Positions 43,424-52,663 of a DNA stretch of 64,000 bases are shown here, piece after piece (the first letter of the stretch is position 1; every line of letters begins with the position of its first letter). The translations under genes were made by a program, and so were the position numbers. The notes beneath the pieces were generated by a model. That model was not told the DNA's origin. It ran no database searches and was given only the letters and a program-made list of their open reading frames with translations. The DNA comes from DTU072 sp050309775 (GTDB taxonomy: Bacteria; Bacillota; Clostridia; Christensenellales; DTU072): contig JBNRMV010000010.1 in the NCBI GenBank assembly GCA_050309775.1, positions 62,001 through 126,000 of the forward strand, written 5' to 3'.

Positions 43424-44104
43424 ATGGATACAATAAAAACCAGAACAGAGAGCCTCATCGGCTCATTGGCGATGGAGAGGATATCCCAAGCCAAAATAAT
43501 AGTGTTCGGAATAGGCGGAGTAGGCTCCTTTACCGCTGAGGCTTTGGCGCGCGCTGGAGTCGGCACATTGGGCATCGTTGACAACGACGCCATAAATGTC
43601 ACCAACATAAACAGACAGCTTATAGCATTGCATTCCACATTAGGCAGAAAAAAAGTTGATGTCATGGCGGAACGGCTTTTTGATATAAATCCCGTAATCA
43701 ATGTTCAGAAGTATGATTTGTTTTTTGATAAAAATACGGCTGATAAGATTGATTTGAGCCAATACGATTATGTAATCGATGCTATAGATAAGGTGACTTC
43801 AAAAATAATCCTTATTGAGCAAGCGCATGCGCTTAAGATTCCTATAATAAGCAGTATGGGTGCCGGGAATAAGCTGAATCCGTCACGCTTCGAGATAGCC
43901 GACATTCATTGTACTTCTGTTTGTCCGTTGGCAAGAGTAATGCGAACGGAACTAAAAAAGAGGGGCATAAGCAACCTGAAAGTAGTATATTCCAAAGAAG
44001 AGCCGGTCATAAAAAGCAGAATACCAGCAAGCATTTCATTTGTTCCCAGCAGCGCAGGTTTGTTGCTGGCAGCAGAGGTAATAAAAGATATTATCGGAGA
44101 ATAA
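43424..44104 (+). CDS. tcdA: tRNA threonylcarbamoyladenosine dehydratase
   Basis: 226 residues of the E1/ThiF fold. It uses ATP to cyclise t6A to ct6A at position 37 of tRNAs. The GIGGVGS nucleotide loop is at residues 29-35, acidic Asp53/Asp55 bind ribose, NINRQ is at 61-65, and the CPLARVMRTELKKRGI segment is typical of TcdA. There is no ribosome binding site; the promoter position indicates a leaderless mRNA. It is co-transcribed with the flavoprotein gene five bases downstream. Confidence 0.92.
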   Translation: MDTIKTRTESLIGSLAMERISQAKIIVFGIGGVGSFTAEALARAGVGTLGIVDNDAINVTNINRQLIALHSTLGRKKVDVMAERLFDINPVINVQKYDLFFDKNTADKIDLSQYDYVIDAIDKVTSKIILIEQAHALKIPIISSMGAGNKLNPSRFEIADIHCTSVCPLARVMRTELKKRGISNLKVVYSKEEPVIKSRIPASISFVPSSAGLLLAAEVIKDIIGE

Positions 44105-44108
44105 ACTA

Positions 44109-45212
44109 ATGATATATGATTTGATTATTGTCGGGGCAGGAGCCGCAGGGCTTGCCGCAGCAAACGAAGCCGCCCACATGGGCTTAAATTTTGTCGTACT
44201 GGAGGCCGCCGCCAAACCCGGCAAAAAGTTGCTTGCCACCGGAAACGGCAAAGGAAATATTTGCAGCATTGAGTGGGGCAAGCAGCATTATAATACGAAT
44301 TTTGTAGAATATGTCATTAACAATTATAATCCGCAATTTGTCATAAATTTTTTCGACAATATCGGGCTTAAAACAAAGGTTATGGAAAAGAGGGTATATC
44401 CATATACCGAAAGCAGTGCGACTTTGGTAAATATGCTGTTAAAGGGTATCGAAAAAAAGATTGTGACGAATTATCGTGTGAAAAAGATAGAAAAAAAGCA
44501 AGGCGTTTTTATCATAAACGATGAATACCAAAGCGAATATGTCATTTTTTGCACAGGCTCAAATGCCACTCTTGGTTTTGACAGTCTTTCTGTGCTAACG
44601 CATTTTGGGCATAGAATAAAACCGTTTTCTCCTGCACTGGTGCCGTTGGTAACGGAAACAAAATACCTGAAAGGGCTGTCGGGCATTAGAGTAAAGGCAA
44701 GGGCAAAACTTATTGAGGACAACAACATAATTGCCTCAGAGGACGGAGAAGTGCTGTTCAAGGACAACGGCATCAGCGGTATTGCCATATTTATGCTGTC
44801 GACATATATTTCCAGAAAGCCGAGCGACTATATCGTATCTCTTGATATGGCGTATGACATAAATTCGCAGCACATTTCAGATTATCCGATAGAAGGACTG
44901 TTGCGCAGAGAAATAGCCGCCAATGTCATTCGTCAGGCAAAGGACACAGGCAGAAGCAAAGAAAGTATAATAAAAGATTTTCGCATAAAAGTGCTGTCAT
45001 TGGGGGATATCAAGCATGCTCAGGTATGCACCGGCGGCTTGCTTACGGAGGATTTTAACAGCGTAACGCTGGAATCAAAACTTGTCAAAGGGCTTTATGC
45101 CGCAGGCGAAGCGTTGAATGTTGACGGAGAGTGCGGCGGACACAACCTGCACTGGGCATTTGCTTCCGCCGCTAACATAATGGCAAATTTACCGTCGGGA
45201 ATAGGTCACTAA
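44109..45212 (+). CDS. HI0933-family (BaiN/RdsA-like) flavoprotein
   Basis: 367 residues, somewhat shorter than the usual 400. FAD-binding GAGAAGLAAA at residues 9-18, and the C-terminal CTGGLLTEDFNSVTLESK and GGHNLHWAFASA segments, are typical. Family members are FAD-dependent oxidoreductases; the substrate is unknown here. GGAG at the end of tcdA, nine bases before ATG 44109, is the ribosome binding site. It converges on, and overlaps by four bases, the next gene. Confidence 0.9.
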   Translation: MIYDLIIVGAGAAGLAAANEAAHMGLNFVVLEAAAKPGKKLLATGNGKGNICSIEWGKQHYNTNFVEYVINNYNPQFVINFFDNIGLKTKVMEKRVYPYTESSATLVNMLLKGIEKKIVTNYRVKKIEKKQGVFIINDEYQSEYVIFCTGSNATLGFDSLSVLTHFGHRIKPFSPALVPLVTETKYLKGLSGIRVKARAKLIEDNNIIASEDGEVLFKDNGISGIAIFMLSTYISRKPSDYIVSLDMAYDINSQHISDYPIEGLLRREIAANVIRQAKDTGRSKESIIKDFRIKVLSLGDIKHAQVCTGGLLTEDFNSVTLESKLVKGLYAAGEALNVDGECGGHNLHWAFASAANIMANLPSGIGH

Positions 45213-47164
45213 ATTTCTATGGCGGCTTTGCGTCCGTCAGCTACTGCCTCAAAGATTTTTCCCACCTTTTTGGCGTCACCGATAACAGTATAAGGAATTG
45301 ACATTTTTTGCAATTCTTCCGCCAAAGGATTGTAGGATGCCGTGCCGACAGCCAATACTATTGTATCCACGCCATCCAGCGAGAGTTTGTCGCCCTTGCA
45401 GTCACATACGAGATTGTCTTCGGTAATGCCGATAATTTTGGTGTTTGTATAAATATTTACGGACTTATCTTTCAAGCGAGTCATTAAATAATCCCGTACG
45501 GGAGTAAAATCTTCAGATACAACATTTTCAAGTTGTTCGATAACGGTGACCTTTCGTCCGCCTATGGTGCGGAAGTCATGAGCGTCAGCCAAAAAATCCG
45601 CCGTTTCGCAGCCGACATTGCCGCCGCCGATTATGACTATGTTGCGCCCGACGGGTTTTTCACTGTTCAGCGCCTGCCATGCGGTCATGACATTTTTGTG
45701 CCGGCATTGGTCCAGCCATTCCGGCACAATGGGTTTTCCGCCTGTGGCAAGCACTACAAAATCCACATCCATTTGCTTTATTTCTTCAGCCGTTACAGTT
45801 TTTTGGGTAATTATCTTGGCATTGGTTTTTTTCAACTCGTTGATTAGGAACTTTACTCCGCTTGCAAATGCCTGCTTTGCAGGAGGATAGCTTGCCAACA
45901 CGAATTGACCGCCTAGTTTTTGCGAGGATTCAACAAGGGTTACATCATGACCACGCTGCGCTGCCACTCTGGCGCATTCCAATCCGCCGGGACCGCCTCC
46001 GACAACAAGAACTTTTTTCTTTGTTTGGGCAGGGAGAATGTCATTGAGAACAACTTGCCCGACAGCGGGATTCATTGCGCAGCGAATGGAGTTGCCGATA
46101 AGGGATTGCGCAAAGCAAGTCAAGCAGCTTATGCATGGGCGGATTTCGTCTTCTCTGCCTTCTTTTGCCTTGTTGGGTAATTCGGGGTCGCACATTATGG
46201 CGCGCCCCATGTACACAAAGTCCATCATGCCGGTTGCAATAAGCAAGTCAGCTATCCATGGCTCCTTGATAAGACCCGGACAGCCTACGGGAATGGACAC
46301 CGCGCGCTTGATAGCCTCTACATATGGGGCATTGAGCGCAGTAGGCTTTCCGACAGGGGGCAGCAATGTGCCTGAATCAAACAATGAGCCGTTTGAAAAA
46401 TCTATATAATCAATACCGGCTTTTTCAAGCAACTGCGCCACATAAATGGTGTCAATCAAATGGTTGGAGCCCGGCTCCATTTCGTCAGCGGAAAGTCGCA
46501 CACTGACGGGGAAATCTTCGCCGACAACCTTGCGTACGGCCGCCACTACCTCCAGCAATATGCGAGAGCGCCCGTTTATGTCGCCGCCGTATTCGTCTGT
46601 GCGCTTATTCATGGTGGGAGAGAGGAAGTTTCCAAGCAAACCATGAGTGTGGGCGCAATGGATTTCCACAGAATCGCAGCCGGCATCTTTTGCTCTGCGC
46701 GCAGCGTCGGCATATTTTTGTACATATTCGGCAATGTCGGCATGCGTCATTTCAATAGGCACATCTCCGCGGTTCCAAATATGCGGAATGGGAGACGCTG
46801 ACAGCGGCTGAACGCCGCTGATTGCCGAGGAGGCAAAAGCGCCGGCCTGAATCAATTGCGCCGACACTTTTGCGCCGTGCTTGTGTACGGCTTGCACAAT
46901 GCGCGCCAGTCCTGCGGCCGTTTCATCGTCATAAATGCCGAACATTTTTGGCATATATCGGCGCAAACCGTCAATGTCGCATGCCTCTATTGTAATAAGC
47001 CCTGCGCCGCCTTTGGCCATGTTTTCATAATATCTCACCATTTCATCGGTTACTTGGCTTTTGTCCGAAGCCTGATTGGAATGCATGGGCGGCACAAAAA
47101 TACGGTTGCGTACCTCCATGTTGCGAAATCGGATAGGACGGAATAAATTTGAATACTTTGTCAT
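45209..47164 (-). CDS. NADH:flavin oxidoreductase / 2,4-dienoyl-CoA reductase-like enzyme
   Basis: 651 residues in three parts. An old-yellow-enzyme TIM barrel (1-340, FMN) is followed by a 4Fe-4S site (Cys344, 347, 350, 362) and a C-terminal FAD/NAD(P) part with GGGPGG at 389-394 and GGGNVG near 520. This is the architecture of DCR, enoate reductase and BaiCD/BaiH-type enzymes that reduce C=C bonds with NAD(P)H. The substrate cannot be read. AGGTGA precedes ATG 47164. Confidence 0.93.
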   Translation of the reverse strand: MTKYSNLFRPIRFRNMEVRNRIFVPPMHSNQASDKSQVTDEMVRYYENMAKGGAGLITIEACDIDGLRRYMPKMFGIYDDETAAGLARIVQAVHKHGAKVSAQLIQAGAFASSAISGVQPLSASPIPHIWNRGDVPIEMTHADIAEYVQKYADAARRAKDAGCDSVEIHCAHTHGLLGNFLSPTMNKRTDEYGGDINGRSRILLEVVAAVRKVVGEDFPVSVRLSADEMEPGSNHLIDTIYVAQLLEKAGIDYIDFSNGSLFDSGTLLPPVGKPTALNAPYVEAIKRAVSIPVGCPGLIKEPWIADLLIATGMMDFVYMGRAIMCDPELPNKAKEGREDEIRPCISCLTCFAQSLIGNSIRCAMNPAVGQVVLNDILPAQTKKKVLVVGGGPGGLECARVAAQRGHDVTLVESSQKLGGQFVLASYPPAKQAFASGVKFLINELKKTNAKIITQKTVTAEEIKQMDVDFVVLATGGKPIVPEWLDQCRHKNVMTAWQALNSEKPVGRNIVIIGGGNVGCETADFLADAHDFRTIGGRKVTVIEQLENVVSEDFTPVRDYLMTRLKDKSVNIYTNTKIIGITEDNLVCDCKGDKLSLDGVDTIVLAVGTASYNPLAEELQKMSIPYTVIGDAKKVGKIFEAVADGRKAAIEI

Positions 47165-47230
47165 AAGGTCACCTCACTTACTCTTATATTTTGACACTTA
47201 AGAAGAGTTTTATGCTTATATTATTACATA

Positions 47231-47259
47231 AAAAACCGCCCCAAAGAAGAGCGGTTTTT
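47231..47259 (-). terminator. Terminator after the GGGtGRT gene
   Basis: AAAAACCGC (47231-47239) pairs with GCGGTTTTT (47251-47259). Symmetric, and placed at the end of the minus-strand operon. Confidence 0.85.
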
Positions 47260-47281
47260 GAATAAATTTTGTTATGCGTGT

Positions 47282-48277
47282 TTATTTTGCCTCTTCGATT
47301 GCTACGGCGACTGCAACGCTTGCGCCGACCATTGGGTTGTTGCCCATGCCGATAAGTCCCATCATCTCGACATGCGCCGGAACAGATGAGGAACCTGCAA
47401 ACTGCGCGTCGGAGTGCATTCTGCCCATGGTGTCGGTCATGCCATATGAAGCCGGACCGGCCGCCATGTTGTCGGGGTGAAGCGTTCTGCCTGTGCCTCC
47501 GCCGCTGGCTACGGAAAAATATACTTTGCCGTTCTCGAGCGCCCACTTCTTGTAGGTACCGGAAACGGGGTGTTGGAAACGGGTGGGGTTGGTTGAGTTG
47601 CCGGTAATGCCGACATCTGCGCCCTCAAGCCTCATTATTGCTACGCCCTCGCTGACATCGTCTGCGCCAAAGCAGCGTACCTTTGCTCTTTCGCCCTTTG
47701 AAAAGGCTGTCTCTTTGACGACTTCAAGATTGTCGGTAAAGGGGTCGTACTTTGTTTGTACATATGTGAATCCGTTGATACGGGCAATTATGTATGCAGC
47801 GTCTTTGCCTAAACCGTTCAGAATGACCTTCAGGGGTTCTTTTCTGACCTTGTTTGCCGAGCGGGCGATACCGATTGCGCCTTCGGCGGCAGCAAATGAT
47901 TCATGCCCTGCCACGAAAGCAAAGCATTTGGTTTCTTCTCTGAGGAGTTTTGCCGCAAGGTTGCCGTGACCGATACCCACTTTGCGTATCTCGGCTACGG
48001 AGCCGGGAATGCAGAATGCCTGCAAACCAAGACCGATGGCTTCGGCGGCATCGGCGGCTTTTGTGGCGCCCTTCTTTATGGCAATAGCGCAGCCGAGGGT
48101 ATATGCCCAAACGGCGTTTTCGAACGCTATGGGCTGTATGCCTTTGACTATGGCGTCAACATTGATACCTTTTTTTAAGCAGATTTCTTTTGCTTCTTCA
48201 AGGTTCTTTATACCGTTTTCGGCAAGAAAAGCCGATATTTTGTTTATTCTTCTTTCATAGCCTTCAAATCTAATCAT
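47282..48277 (-). CDS. GGGtGRT protein (conserved, function unknown)
   Basis: 331 residues from ATG 48277 with AGGAGG upstream; upstream in-frame sequence lacks a start signal. The name-giving GGGTGRT motif lies near residue 283. The protein is soluble, with glycine-rich loops and an EEAK end. The family is conserved in anaerobes and is encoded beside an IscU/NifU-like protein, as here; no activity is known to me. The gap to the upstream gene is 10 bases. Confidence 0.88.
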   Translation of the reverse strand: MIRFEGYERRINKISAFLAENGIKNLEEAKEICLKKGINVDAIVKGIQPIAFENAVWAYTLGCAIAIKKGATKAADAAEAIGLGLQAFCIPGSVAEIRKVGIGHGNLAAKLLREETKCFAFVAGHESFAAAEGAIGIARSANKVRKEPLKVILNGLGKDAAYIIARINGFTYVQTKYDPFTDNLEVVKETAFSKGERAKVRCFGADDVSEGVAIMRLEGADVGITGNSTNPTRFQHPVSGTYKKWALENGKVYFSVASGGGTGRTLHPDNMAAGPASYGMTDTMGRMHSDAQFAGSSSVPAHVEMMGLIGMGNNPMVGASVAVAVAIEEAK

Positions 48278-48287
48278 CTTTTGCCTC

Positions 48288-48983
48288 CTATTCAACTCTG
48301 GGGTTGATGTACTTGACGCCGTCGGCAAATCTGCCATAGCTGCCTGTACATTTCTTCAGGGCGTCCTCAGGGCTGACGCCTTTTTGCGTAATCATTTCCA
48401 TCATTTGTCCGAGTTTGACGAATTCGTATCCGATGACTTCTCCGTTTTCGTCGAGAGCCTGACGGGTTATGTAGCCTTCAGCCATATCAAGGTAGCGCAC
48501 GCCCTTTGTTTCGGTCGAATACATTGTGCCGACTTGGCTGCGCAAGCCCTTGCCGAGGTCCTCGAGTCCGGCGCCGATAGGAAGACCATTTTCGGAGAAA
48601 GCCGATTGTGTTCTGCCGTATACTATTTGGAGAAAAAGTTCTCTCATTGCGGTGTTGATTGCGTCGCAAACGAGGTCGGTATTCAGCGCTTCAAGCAGAG
48701 TTTTTCCGGTGAGAATTTCTGCCGCCATAGCCGCAGAGTGAGTCATACCGGAGCAGCCGATAGTTTCGACAAGCGCCTCTTTTATGATGCCGTCCTTAAC
48801 ATTCAAAGTAAGTTTGCATGCGCCCTGTTGAGGTGCACACCAGCCTACGCCGTGTGTAAGTCCGTTGATATCCTTTATTTCTTTTGATTGAACCCATTTT
48901 CCTTCTTCAGGAATGGGAGCAGGCCCGTGGTTTGGTCCTTTCTTTACGCATACCATTTGTTCAACTTCATGTGTATATTGCAC
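48288..48983 (-). CDS. IscU/NifU-like iron-sulfur scaffold-related protein
   Basis: 231 residues from GTG 48983, chosen because GGAGG (48996-48992) is eight bases upstream and overlaps the alternative ATG 48998. KLTLNVKDGIIKEA followed by TIGCSGMTHSAAMAAEILTGKTL matches the IscU/NifU N-terminal fold. Cys49, Cys56, Cys77 and Cys106 could ligate a cluster. The C-terminal 110 residues are specific to this family. It probably builds or carries an Fe-S cluster for its partner (inference). Confidence 0.85.
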   Translation of the reverse strand: MQYTHEVEQMVCVKKGPNHGPAPIPEEGKWVQSKEIKDINGLTHGVGWCAPQQGACKLTLNVKDGIIKEALVETIGCSGMTHSAAMAAEILTGKTLLEALNTDLVCDAINTAMRELFLQIVYGRTQSAFSENGLPIGAGLEDLGKGLRSQVGTMYSTETKGVRYLDMAEGYITRQALDENGEVIGYEFVKLGQMMEMITQKGVSPEDALKKCTGSYGRFADGVKYINPRVE

Positions 48984-49011
48984 GATCCAGTCCTCCATAA
49001 AAATTTTCTAT

Positions 49012-49040
49012 ATTGTACCATTATTATAGCTGTTTTGCAA
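49012..49040 (-). promoter_or_regulatory. Promoter of the IscU-like/GGGtGRT operon
   Basis: Minus strand TTGCAA (49040-49035), 17-base spacer, TACAAT (49017-49012) with an extended -10 TGG. Confidence 0.65.
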
Positions 49041-49156
49041 CAAAATTGCGGCTATACACATAGTATCAAAATGGCTCATATTTTAGTAAATAAAGACGGA
49101 CATAAAAACGCGCAATAAGTATTCTGCCAAAATGTTATTGTAATGCAGATGTAGGC

Positions 49157-49185
49157 TTGATATGTGGGCGTCTTGGTGATATAAT
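49157..49185 (+). promoter_or_regulatory. Promoter of the lipid/lipoyl operon
   Basis: TTGATA (49157-49162), 17-base spacer, TATAAT (49180-49185); GGAGGG follows before ATG 49217. Confidence 0.8.
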
Positions 49186-49216
49186 ACAATAAAACAAAGT
49201 AACGCGCGGAGGGAAT

Positions 49217-50134
49217 ATGAACGGAAAAATCAGCAAGAATGCGCTTATCACAATAATAAGCTGCTCGGCAGCCTTTGTCGGACTTATGGTGGTTGCGGCA
49301 TTTTTTGATTTACAAATAAATATGGCGCTGTCAAATCCCGAAAGTTTGTTGGGTCAATTTATGGAATATCTTGGGGATTCGCCGGCATACCTTGTGCCTG
49401 CAACGGCTTTCATAATACTTTATCAGGCAACGACAAAAGAAAACAAATTTTACAAAGGCGCCAAGATTATTTACGGCGTTATGAGCTTTGTTGGCATAGC
49501 TTTTTTTACAAACTATTTTATGGGAAAATTCTTCTTTGAAGAGTTGATGTACAAATATGTGTATTTGATTTTGTTTTCAGTCATAACAACGCTGCTTGCA
49601 ATCAAGATTACTGACCGCATAGACAAAGACATAATGAAAAAACTGGCGCTGTTTGCGCTGATACTCATTGTGGCGCTGGCTGTCAGTCAGATTATCGTGA
49701 CGATAGCAAAAGGCATGTGGGGCAGGCTGCGTTTCCGCAACATGAACGACCTTTATGAGGGCTTCACTCCTTGGTATAAGGTGAACTTTGGCTCAAGCGG
49801 CAGAGAGGCGCTGGTTGTTTCCCACCCACACCACCCCGACGATGATGCTTTCAAGTCTTTCCCGTCAGGGCATACCGCATCGGCTGCGCTTACTATGTGC
49901 GCCATTGCGCTGCCCGACATTTTTGACAAACTGAAAAAGCACAAGATTTGGTTTTACATTGTGCCGGCGGTGTTCACCGTACTGGTGGCATTCTCTCGCT
50001 TGATTGTCGAAGCGCACTTCCTGAGCGATGTGCTTGTCGGCGGAGCAACAACCGTAGGCTCTGTATTTTTTGCAAGGTGGCTCATACTATTTCTGGCGCA
50101 AAAACTGCGCGCCAAGAAGCAGGGTGGTGTATGA
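49217..50134 (+). CDS. PAP2-family membrane phosphatase
   Basis: 305 residues with about six membrane helices. The phosphatase motifs are KGMWGRLRF (motif 1, with Phe in place of the usual Pro after the Arg), PSGH (motif 2) and SRLIVEAHFLSD (motif 3), so the catalytic Ser/His/His set is present. Likely substrates are lipid phosphates such as phosphatidate, PGP or undecaprenyl-PP. It is first in the operon; its stop overlaps the next start (ATGA). Confidence 0.9.
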   Translation: MNGKISKNALITIISCSAAFVGLMVVAAFFDLQINMALSNPESLLGQFMEYLGDSPAYLVPATAFIILYQATTKENKFYKGAKIIYGVMSFVGIAFFTNYFMGKFFFEELMYKYVYLILFSVITTLLAIKITDRIDKDIMKKLALFALILIVALAVSQIIVTIAKGMWGRLRFRNMNDLYEGFTPWYKVNFGSSGREALVVSHPHHPDDDAFKSFPSGHTASAALTMCAIALPDIFDKLKKHKIWFYIVPAVFTVLVAFSRLIVEAHFLSDVLVGGATTVGSVFFARWLILFLAQKLRAKKQGGV

Positions 50135-51726
50135 ATTGTGAGCAATCCATGTATGCCTACATGAAAGAAGGCGCACTGGACAAAGAAAAAATCATTTTTT
50201 ATAACAACAAAATAAGCGGCGAAAAACTTCTCCAACAGATAGACTCGTTGGCTTATTATTTGGTAAAAATTGGCGTGCAAAAAGGCGATGCCGTCGGCAT
50301 ATGCCTGCCGAACATACCTCAAGCTGCCATATCTTTTTATGCAATAAACAAAATTGGCGCCGTAGCAAACGTCATTCACCCAAAAATCAGCTCAAACGCT
50401 CTTGCGCGGATAGTTGAAGAAACAAAAACAAAGGTGATATTTTTGTTTGACAGGAGTATAGCGGAGTTTGAAAAGGTAGTTCACAGCGGCGCAAAAATAA
50501 TATCCTGCTCCGCAAGCGAATACCTGAAAGGCATAAAAAAAGCCGTTGCATCATTACTTGAGCCGCATATGGACAACAATATCATAAACTTCTTTGGCAC
50601 GCTTACCGAAAACGGAGAGGTTGACAGAGAGGTTTCGGCATTTGACGACGCCGTATATCTGCATAGCAGCGGAACGACGGCAGACCCAAAAACTGTGGTA
50701 CTGTCAAGCTATGCGTTCAATATGCTTGCGCACAATGTTATGTACAGAACAACGCTGAATTTTGAAGTGCCTGACGACTTTTCTATGCTTATGGTGCTGC
50801 CTATTTTTCATGGTTTTGGGCTGGGCATTTGTTTGCATTTGGCGCTAAGCAACTTTAAGATAATAATGATGCCGAGATTCAGAGCCGGCGAAGCCATAAA
50901 GTTGATAAAAAAACACAAAATAAGCGTCATTGCCGGTATCCCGGCCATGTTTGAAAAGATGCTGCGCGAAAAGCAATTTGACGGCAAATACCTTTCAAGT
51001 TTGCATTATATCTTTTGCGGAGCAGACAAGCTCAAGCCCGAAACGAAAAAAAGGTTTGACGAAATTTTGAAAAAGAATAATTCTTCTGCCGAGATTTACG
51101 AGGGCTATGGGCTTAGCGAAGTGGCTTCTGTGGCAACGGTAAATGTAAAAGGCGAGAGCAAGGCGGGAACGCAAGGCAAGCCCATATCCGGAACGGAAAT
51201 AAGGATTGTAGATGAAAACATGCAGCCTTTGCCCTGCGGCGAGGACGGCGAAGTGTTGATGAAAAGCCCCTCTATGATGAACGGATATCTGAATTATGAA
51301 GACAATGCACATTTTTATTTTGACGATGAGGGTGAAAAATGGCTGAAAACCGGAGATATAGGCAGTCTTGACGCGGACGGATACTTTATTTTCAGGGGCA
51401 GAAAAAAACGCATAATAAAAATTGGCGGAGTAAATATATTCCCCACGGAAATAGAGGATTGCGTACGCAAACTGCGCGAGATTGATGAGGCATGCGTGGT
51501 GCGCTGTCACCGCAACGGCAAGCCCTGCATAAAGTTGGTCATAAAAATGAACAAATCGTTCAAGTACTCAACTCTGATTGAGCAAAGAATAAAAAGTACC
51601 ATTGCCGAAGAATTCATAAAGTATGCTGTGCCGAGAGAAATCGTAGTTACGGACAATCTGCACAAGACGCTTTTGGGCAAGGCAGATTATCGAAAATACG
51701 AGCAGGAAGAAATGGAGGCGAAATGA
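50131..51726 (+). CDS. AMP-forming acyl-CoA synthetase-like (ANL) enzyme
   Basis: 531 residues from ATG 50131. The ANL superfamily core is complete: HSSGTTADPK at residues 178-187, YEGYGLSE near 345, a WLKTGDIG hinge region and catalytic Lys517. It would activate a fatty or other carboxylic acid to acyl-AMP and then a thioester. It is coupled by ATGA overlaps to the phosphatase before it and the hydrolase after it, which points to a shared lipid substrate (inference). Confidence 0.9.
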   Translation: MNCEQSMYAYMKEGALDKEKIIFYNNKISGEKLLQQIDSLAYYLVKIGVQKGDAVGICLPNIPQAAISFYAINKIGAVANVIHPKISSNALARIVEETKTKVIFLFDRSIAEFEKVVHSGAKIISCSASEYLKGIKKAVASLLEPHMDNNIINFFGTLTENGEVDREVSAFDDAVYLHSSGTTADPKTVVLSSYAFNMLAHNVMYRTTLNFEVPDDFSMLMVLPIFHGFGLGICLHLALSNFKIIMMPRFRAGEAIKLIKKHKISVIAGIPAMFEKMLREKQFDGKYLSSLHYIFCGADKLKPETKKRFDEILKKNNSSAEIYEGYGLSEVASVATVNVKGESKAGTQGKPISGTEIRIVDENMQPLPCGEDGEVLMKSPSMMNGYLNYEDNAHFYFDDEGEKWLKTGDIGSLDADGYFIFRGRKKRIIKIGGVNIFPTEIEDCVRKLREIDEACVVRCHRNGKPCIKLVIKMNKSFKYSTLIEQRIKSTIAEEFIKYAVPREIVVTDNLHKTLLGKADYRKYEQEEMEAK

Positions 51727-52628
51727 CGGCAGTATATGTATTATTGATATTATTGGCAATCATAGCCGTGCTGTATATGTCGGGCGGGCTGGCAATTTCC
51801 GTATATATGCACCTGAACGGCAAAAGAACAAATGACCAGATAGTTGAATATGAAGTGGCAGAAAAAGGCTTTGACATAAAACTGCTGGACATTCCTCATG
51901 AATCTTTTTTCATTCATTCCAGATTCGGTTACCGCCTGCATGCAAGATTCTATAAAGCCGAAAAACCCACACATAAATACATAATAGACATTCACGGCAG
52001 AAGTTCTTCATCTATCAGCCAAATGAAGTATCTGAAGATTTTTACCGACATGGGGTACAATGTATTGCTGCCCGACCAGCGTTACAGCGGCGAGAGCGGC
52101 GGCAGGTTCTTTAGCTTTGGTTTTTATGAAAAACATGACATAATGAGCTGGATAACCATTTTGAAACAAAAGGACGAAAAAGCCGAGTTTGCGCTTTTCG
52201 GAGAGTCTATGGGCGGAGCCACCGCCACACTTGTGGCATCGATGGACGACCGCATAAAAGCGCTGATATCCTATTGTTCCTTTTCCTCAGTGAGGGACAT
52301 TGTGCTTAGCCATACGGGCAAGGAAGCGCCGTCTTTTTTGAAATATTTCTTGCCTGCATATTATGTCGCAATGCTTTTGTTTTTTGGCATAAGGGTATCT
52401 CAGGTCAACATAGTCAAGGCCATGTCAAAAATTAAGATTCCTACCTTAATCTCCCATTCATACGGTGATGAGTTGGTGCCGATAAACCATGCCAAAAAAC
52501 TCATAGCCGCCAACGAAAATGCAGAAGTGTTGCTTTTTGAAGGCGATGTTCATGCGCGCGTCATGCTCAACCATGGCGAGGAATTTACAAAAACCGTACA
52601 AGGCTTCCTAAAAAGAAGCGGTTTCTGA
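51723..52628 (+). CDS. Membrane-anchored alpha/beta hydrolase
   Basis: 301 residues with an N-terminal membrane helix (about 4-26) and an alpha/beta-hydrolase domain. The nucleophile elbow is GESMG with Ser162, an Asp lies near 248 (SYGDELVP) and a His near the end (GDVHARVM). It belongs to the lysophospholipase/BAAT-like type by appearance. GGAGG inside the preceding gene is its ribosome binding site. Confidence 0.88.
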   Translation: MTAVYVLLILLAIIAVLYMSGGLAISVYMHLNGKRTNDQIVEYEVAEKGFDIKLLDIPHESFFIHSRFGYRLHARFYKAEKPTHKYIIDIHGRSSSSISQMKYLKIFTDMGYNVLLPDQRYSGESGGRFFSFGFYEKHDIMSWITILKQKDEKAEFALFGESMGGATATLVASMDDRIKALISYCSFSSVRDIVLSHTGKEAPSFLKYFLPAYYVAMLLFFGIRVSQVNIVKAMSKIKIPTLISHSYGDELVPINHAKKLIAANENAEVLLFEGDVHARVMLNHGEEFTKTVQGFLKRSGF

Positions 52629-52663
52629 TAACAAAAATAATAATAAATATATTTGGAGGTATT

